Shown here piece after piece: positions 60,501-64,000 of a DNA stretch of 64,000 nt. Origin of the DNA: Henckelia pumila (lineage: Eukaryota > Streptophyta > Magnoliopsida > Lamiales > Gesneriaceae); the NCBI RefSeq assembly GCF_033568475.1, contig NW_027331831.1, positions 13,082,001-13,146,000 of the forward strand, written 5' to 3'. Numbering within the stretch: the first letter of the stretch is position 1; every line of letters starts with the position of its first letter. The position numbers and the translations under genes are program-made. The notes beneath the pieces are model-generated. The model was not told where the DNA came from and did not search any database. It was given only the letters and a program-made list of their open reading frames with translations.

Positions 60501-61244
60501 TTCTGATTCACCAAGAAGGCAAGAACTACATAACTTTACATCAATCAAAAAATAGATCCCTCACAATTAATTATATCAAATTAAATCCATTTTGCTCTTC
60601 TTCTCTCTATCTAATTTCTATCTTTGAACTTTTGATCCAAATGCAGGGAAGCTTCATCCTAGATATGTGAGCTAACCAAAATCTTCATGCCGGCAAAATA
60701 AAAAATCTTGCAACCAAACAAAGTTCCGACTTTTTGGTACAAGGGCTACAGGATTAACTGCTAAGTACTCCGATCAATGTGACTCCATTAACAGTTTAGC
60801 AAAATCTCGACTCTCAGATGACAGACACGGCCTTATATTCATGAACCAAGCCAAAATAATGGCAATCAAAGATTAAATTACCGAGGCAATTAACTGAAAA
60901 TCGTAATCTAAAGACCATCTCGCTAAATTATTGGGTACCACAGAAACCTGAAAACCAGAAAAGGCAGCCACAGCGCCCAAAGCCAAAATAAAATGGAAAT
61001 TTGAGATAATAACGCGAAAATAGTGGTCGCACCTTCGCTGATCGTCGTGACGGCGGCAGACGAAGAAGGAAGGATGAAAGCGGCATGATGTTGATGAGTT
61101 GGTCGACGCGGCGTATGTCTCCTTGCAACGCTTGCATACGCTTTGCTTTCGGCTTTCCTCTTCAGAAACGACCTCTCTTTCTCCGCCGGCGCCGGCGGAA
61201 TTGTGGCCCCCATCCATTTCTGCGCTTGAAAACACGGTGGTCAT
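57548..61244 (-). CDS. small CHORD-like zinc-binding protein, 2 exons with a 3.4 kb intron
   Basis: Exon 1 (61244-61033) ends with donor AAG/GTGCGA. Exon 2 (57668-57548) begins after TTGAAG and ends at TAA. The split Arg codon joins cleanly, giving 110 residues. The metal ligands form one series: CKRC, CRFHP, then FYDCC and GCTTSFH. This is the Cys/His order of CHORD zinc modules (CxxC, CxxHP, CC, GCxxxxH). The join RRYYELGPNDPPYAAKF is continuous. An alternative start at 61217 (MDGGHNS) has a better context and would give 101 residues. I recognise similar short plant proteins, but no assigned function. The N-terminus is acidic and probably disordered. Confidence 0.78.
57669..61032 (-). other. 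large intron of the CHORD-like gene
   Basis: 3364 bp with no recognisable coding sequence, RNA gene or complete transposon. It contains several poly-purine and A-rich runs (for example GAAAAGAAAAG near 58760). Confidence 0.65.
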
Positions 61245-61434
61245 AACTGTAGCATTCAGCTCCTATTGAGGTGCTTCGAGCTCGACTTTTCAGTGCGCTT
61301 TGCATGACTTTTCATTGGCTGCAATTAGATACTCACTAAACAGTAAATATCAAATTACCTTCAATAATAACTAAATGGCACACACACCCTTATATAATTA
61401 TCGATTATTCGATTCTATAGTAGTTGTAATTAGA

Positions 61435-61572
61435 TAGAGTTTTGATATCAAAGACAATCACCATGAGCACCTACATGAGTAACAGCTGACGTGACATTTT
61501 GTACATTGATTTAATCAGTGATTGTCACGTCAACTCTTACTCACAGTGATTTTTCATGATATCAAAACTCTA
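61435..61572. mobile_element. MITE beside a (TA)n tract
   Basis: The ends TAGAGTTTTGATATCA and TGATATCAAAACTCTA are perfect inverted copies. (TA)n follows at 61574-61592. The inner CAACCATG/ACAGCTGACGT features resemble the element at 45730. Confidence 0.8.
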
Positions 61573-61731
61573 CATATATATATATATATATATTTGAATT
61601 AAAAAGAGGGAAGGGATACCCAAATTAATGAAAAACAAACTAGCTAAACATTCTTCTACAAATGCCCATTTTCTTCTTTTCTTCCTCTACGAACTGATGT
61701 AACTTAGGTGGAAGGTCTAAGATAGTTCGCT

Positions 61732-63232
61732 CACTACTAAAAATTTGTGGAATCGGTCTCTAACTGAAAATAGATATTTATTAGAAATCGATTACATTGG
61801 TAATTAATACCTTGGTTGCTAACATTTTGCGACAGAACATTAAAGTTCAGTCTCTAATATTGAGACCGAATCTATCAGTATCTAATTTTGTAACCATATG
61901 TCAAATTGAGATTCTAATATGTCAAATTGAGATTCTAATTAAAAGACTGATACAATAACTTCGGTCTCTAATTTGGAGACCGAATTAGAGACCAGCACAA
62001 TCCTAATGGCAAATGATCCTTGTTAACTATTACTCAATTTAAACCATCAATGCCTCAAAATATGCAATCAATCGAAAACAGAACACAATATCAACACAAT
62101 CATTTATACCATTCATAAATGAAATATCACAAACCAAATGTCAAGAATTCTACAAATTGTTCAATACAAATGTTTTGTTGTCAATCCATAAAAAAAAAAA
62201 ACTCAAAACAGTTCCTAAACTTTAGCCATTGATGTGGGAGTCATGGTGGTTGAGTCTCATCGGATTCGATAATAAGTGAAGAATAATCTGGAAAAGCACA
62301 AGGATGCTCCAATTTCTGTGAAAACATCATTTGAGACATAAAAGCACACATCGATCCTTCTAGGACTGCCATATGTGCTATCAAATTTGCATTTTTCTGC
62401 ATTCAACTTCTCTAATTCTGTTATACGAGCTCTCAAATCTGCGTTTTCAGCCCTCAACTCTACAATCTATGTAGATGATCTGCTCGAACTAGCCTACCAC
62501 TAGAAGTAGAGATAGCATTAAGGAAACATATCTTTAGCCTGGGATCCAGGTCCATAGACGCGACCCTTCCTCATCCCATTAGCAACATCAAAATATATGT
62601 TGTTTATGGCATCATGTGATGGAATATGTGGCCCATCCCCTTCTGTAGCAGCCTAAGATATCTCTGCAACCTTTGCAGTTATATCATCCTGTTTAAAAGT
62701 GCATTAGTTCTACACACATGAAAGTCAAATTGACCTCCCACTGTTCACTAGGAAAATTATACAAGCACAAGTTCTCCTTCTCTGTAAAGCGAAACATGAA
62801 ATGAACAATACTGGCTGAACTATACACAAGGGAGAAGTAAATGAACAAATGGATTTTAGAATTATAAGGAGAATCAGACACATTAAGGGAGTGTTTGCAA
62901 TCACTAAAAAAAAGTGATTGTTAGCTTTTAGCTTAAAAAAATTATTTTTGTGTGTTTCTTAAACCTAGATTATGTGTTAGCTTATGCTTAACTTAATTGA
63001 AATCCAAAAACTAGTCATGTGGTGATTATGATTCTCCAAAAGTGATTCTAATAAGAAGGTCATTCTTAAAATCACTCTAATCACTTATTTATAACACTAC
63101 CCAACTTTGATTTTTAGATTTTCACATATGTTTTCAAACACTACCAATTTTTGATTTTTCTTTAACTTTTTTATAATCTATACATTAATCACTTCTACAA
63201 AACCACAATCTATTGCAAACACTCTCTAAGTG
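61732..63232 (-). mobile_element. CACTA (En/Spm) element end with decayed transposase remnants
   Basis: The terminus CACTACTAAAAATTTG starts at 61732. It is followed by subterminal repeats of GGTCTCTAA in both orientations (about 61755, 61849, 61862 and 61960-61994). On the minus strand, 62690-62257 encodes pieces of the plant En/Spm (Ptta) transposase C-terminus (GMRKGRVYGPGSQAKDMFP, then ELRAENADLRARITELEKL). These are broken by several stops, so no working protein is left. The opposite terminus was not found, and a Harbinger MITE is nested at 62887. The right limit is approximate. Confidence 0.65.
62887..63226. mobile_element. Harbinger-like MITE with TAA duplication
   Basis: The ends GGGAGTGTTTGCAA and, reversed, GAGAGTGTTTGCAA match at 13 of 14 positions and are flanked by TAA (62884-62886 and 63227-63229). 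340 bp, non-coding. Confidence 0.8.
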
Positions 63233-64000
63233 TTGAGAAGTAAGTAAACATAACAACAGAACAGAAAAATGTAGAATTGCATTTTTTTGCTAACCTAACC
63301 AATATATCATGTTTAACAATCATTTACACTAGTACGCGGATACATCAGATTACCCAATACCAAGAAACTTACAAAACCGAAACTGTTGGCAAGAAGAACA
63401 AACATAAAATTGAAGGCGAAAACAGAAAACATGTGTTATCAAAATTCATGCAGAAAACATCATCAAATAGAATACGAAAAACCATGGTAGCACAGAAAAA
63501 TTGTATGTATCTTTTACGAAAATTTTGGTACAATTACAACAGATATTTTGTGGGGATCTCGAGTGCTAATCTCATCTTATAGGCAATTAGAATTAAAACA
63601 TGATTAAATCATCAACAACATTCAAGCATGGAAGTACATGAATTTTTTTTTCTAGACCCGAGCATGCCTCGCTCGAGCGTAGGATTACACCGCTCGAGCG
63701 AGTTGCGCTCGGGTTTAATCCCAATGGCCTCGGTCGAGCGCACCAAAAGTGCTGCTCGAGCGAGCCATGCTCTGCTCGAAATCTGAACATGGTTCCTTTG
63801 CTGTAATTTTATGATTCTTGATGAAATCTCATAAGGAAACATCCTAAAATGCATAATAATAGATTCCAACATCATCTTTAATGAAGAACATGGAACTAAA
63901 CCTAAATCTTGAAATACAACCTCAAGGAAGTTGCATACATAGTTTATGTCTATTCAAAATAATACAAGTGCTCTTGCTAACTTTCATAAGTTACTACACA
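63233..64000. other. right edge: repeat with CTCGAG palindromes, no gene seen
   Basis: Between 63660 and 63780 the motif GCTCGAGCG recurs three times, with near copies GGTCGAGCG and GCTCGAAAT, in an otherwise AT-rich region. It resembles an LTR promoter region, but no terminus is visible in the window. Confidence 0.4.

Overview
This is nuclear DNA of a flowering plant, almost certainly a eudicot. The genes have many short introns with GT-AG borders and AT-rich intergenic DNA. There is an intron-containing plant tRNA-Tyr, and Copia, Gypsy, Mutator, hAT, Harbinger and CACTA elements are all present. The long SIRE-like LTR hints at an asterid such as Lamiales, but that is a weak inference.

Host genes, left to right: a peptidyl-tRNA hydrolase 2 (PTH2, + strand, 7 coding exons, 7638-10711); tRNA-Tyr(GUA) (- strand, 11643-11730); a plastid-targeted protein-kinase-like gene that lacks the catalytic residues (+ strand, 12 exons, 11862-15491); the WD40 nucleolar gene TOZ/UTP13 (+ strand, 14 exons, 23647-29890); inositol polyphosphate kinase ITPK1 (- strand, 31690-32661, with a 5'UTR intron); a WEB-family/DUF827 coiled-coil gene (- strand, 3 exons, 51289-54295); and a 110-residue CHORD-like zinc-binding protein (- strand, two exons separated by a 3.4 kb intron, 57548-61244). 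From memory, the Arabidopsis relatives of PTH2, the kinase-like gene, TOZ, ITPK1 and the WEB gene all lie close together on chromosome 5 (around At5g16730-At5g16870). The window therefore looks like an old conserved gene block expanded by transposons.

Mobile DNA fills the gaps. Positions 1-3.4 kb hold a broken Copia element cut by the window edge. A Gypsy LTR fragment follows at 3.4-5 kb. A second Gypsy LTR starts at 16.2 kb and is split by a young Copia element (17384-22819, perfect 5 bp target duplication, LTRs about 98% identical). An unusual palindromic solo LTR sits in TOZ intron 7, and a 1.84 kb SIRE-like solo LTR lies at 47.1-48.9 kb. Many MITEs are present, several with exact target-site duplications: two with 9 bp (Mutator-like), two with 8 bp (hAT), Harbinger-like ones flanked by TAA, and a set embedded in (TA)n tracts. 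A CACTA terminus with transposase remnants lies at the right end.

The most striking object is a 9.4 kb Mutator-like element (36073-45460) with 58 bp terminal inverted repeats and GCAGCGTCC-rich subterminal hairpins. It carries two convergent genes: a MuDR-type transposase, and an intron-containing Plant Mobile Domain gene of the MAIN/MAIL1 family. About eight copies of an approximately 173 bp AT-rich tandem repeat separate them. Each gene carries an in-frame stop where the family has tryptophan, and the PMD gene also has a one-base frameshift, so this copy looks recently inactivated.
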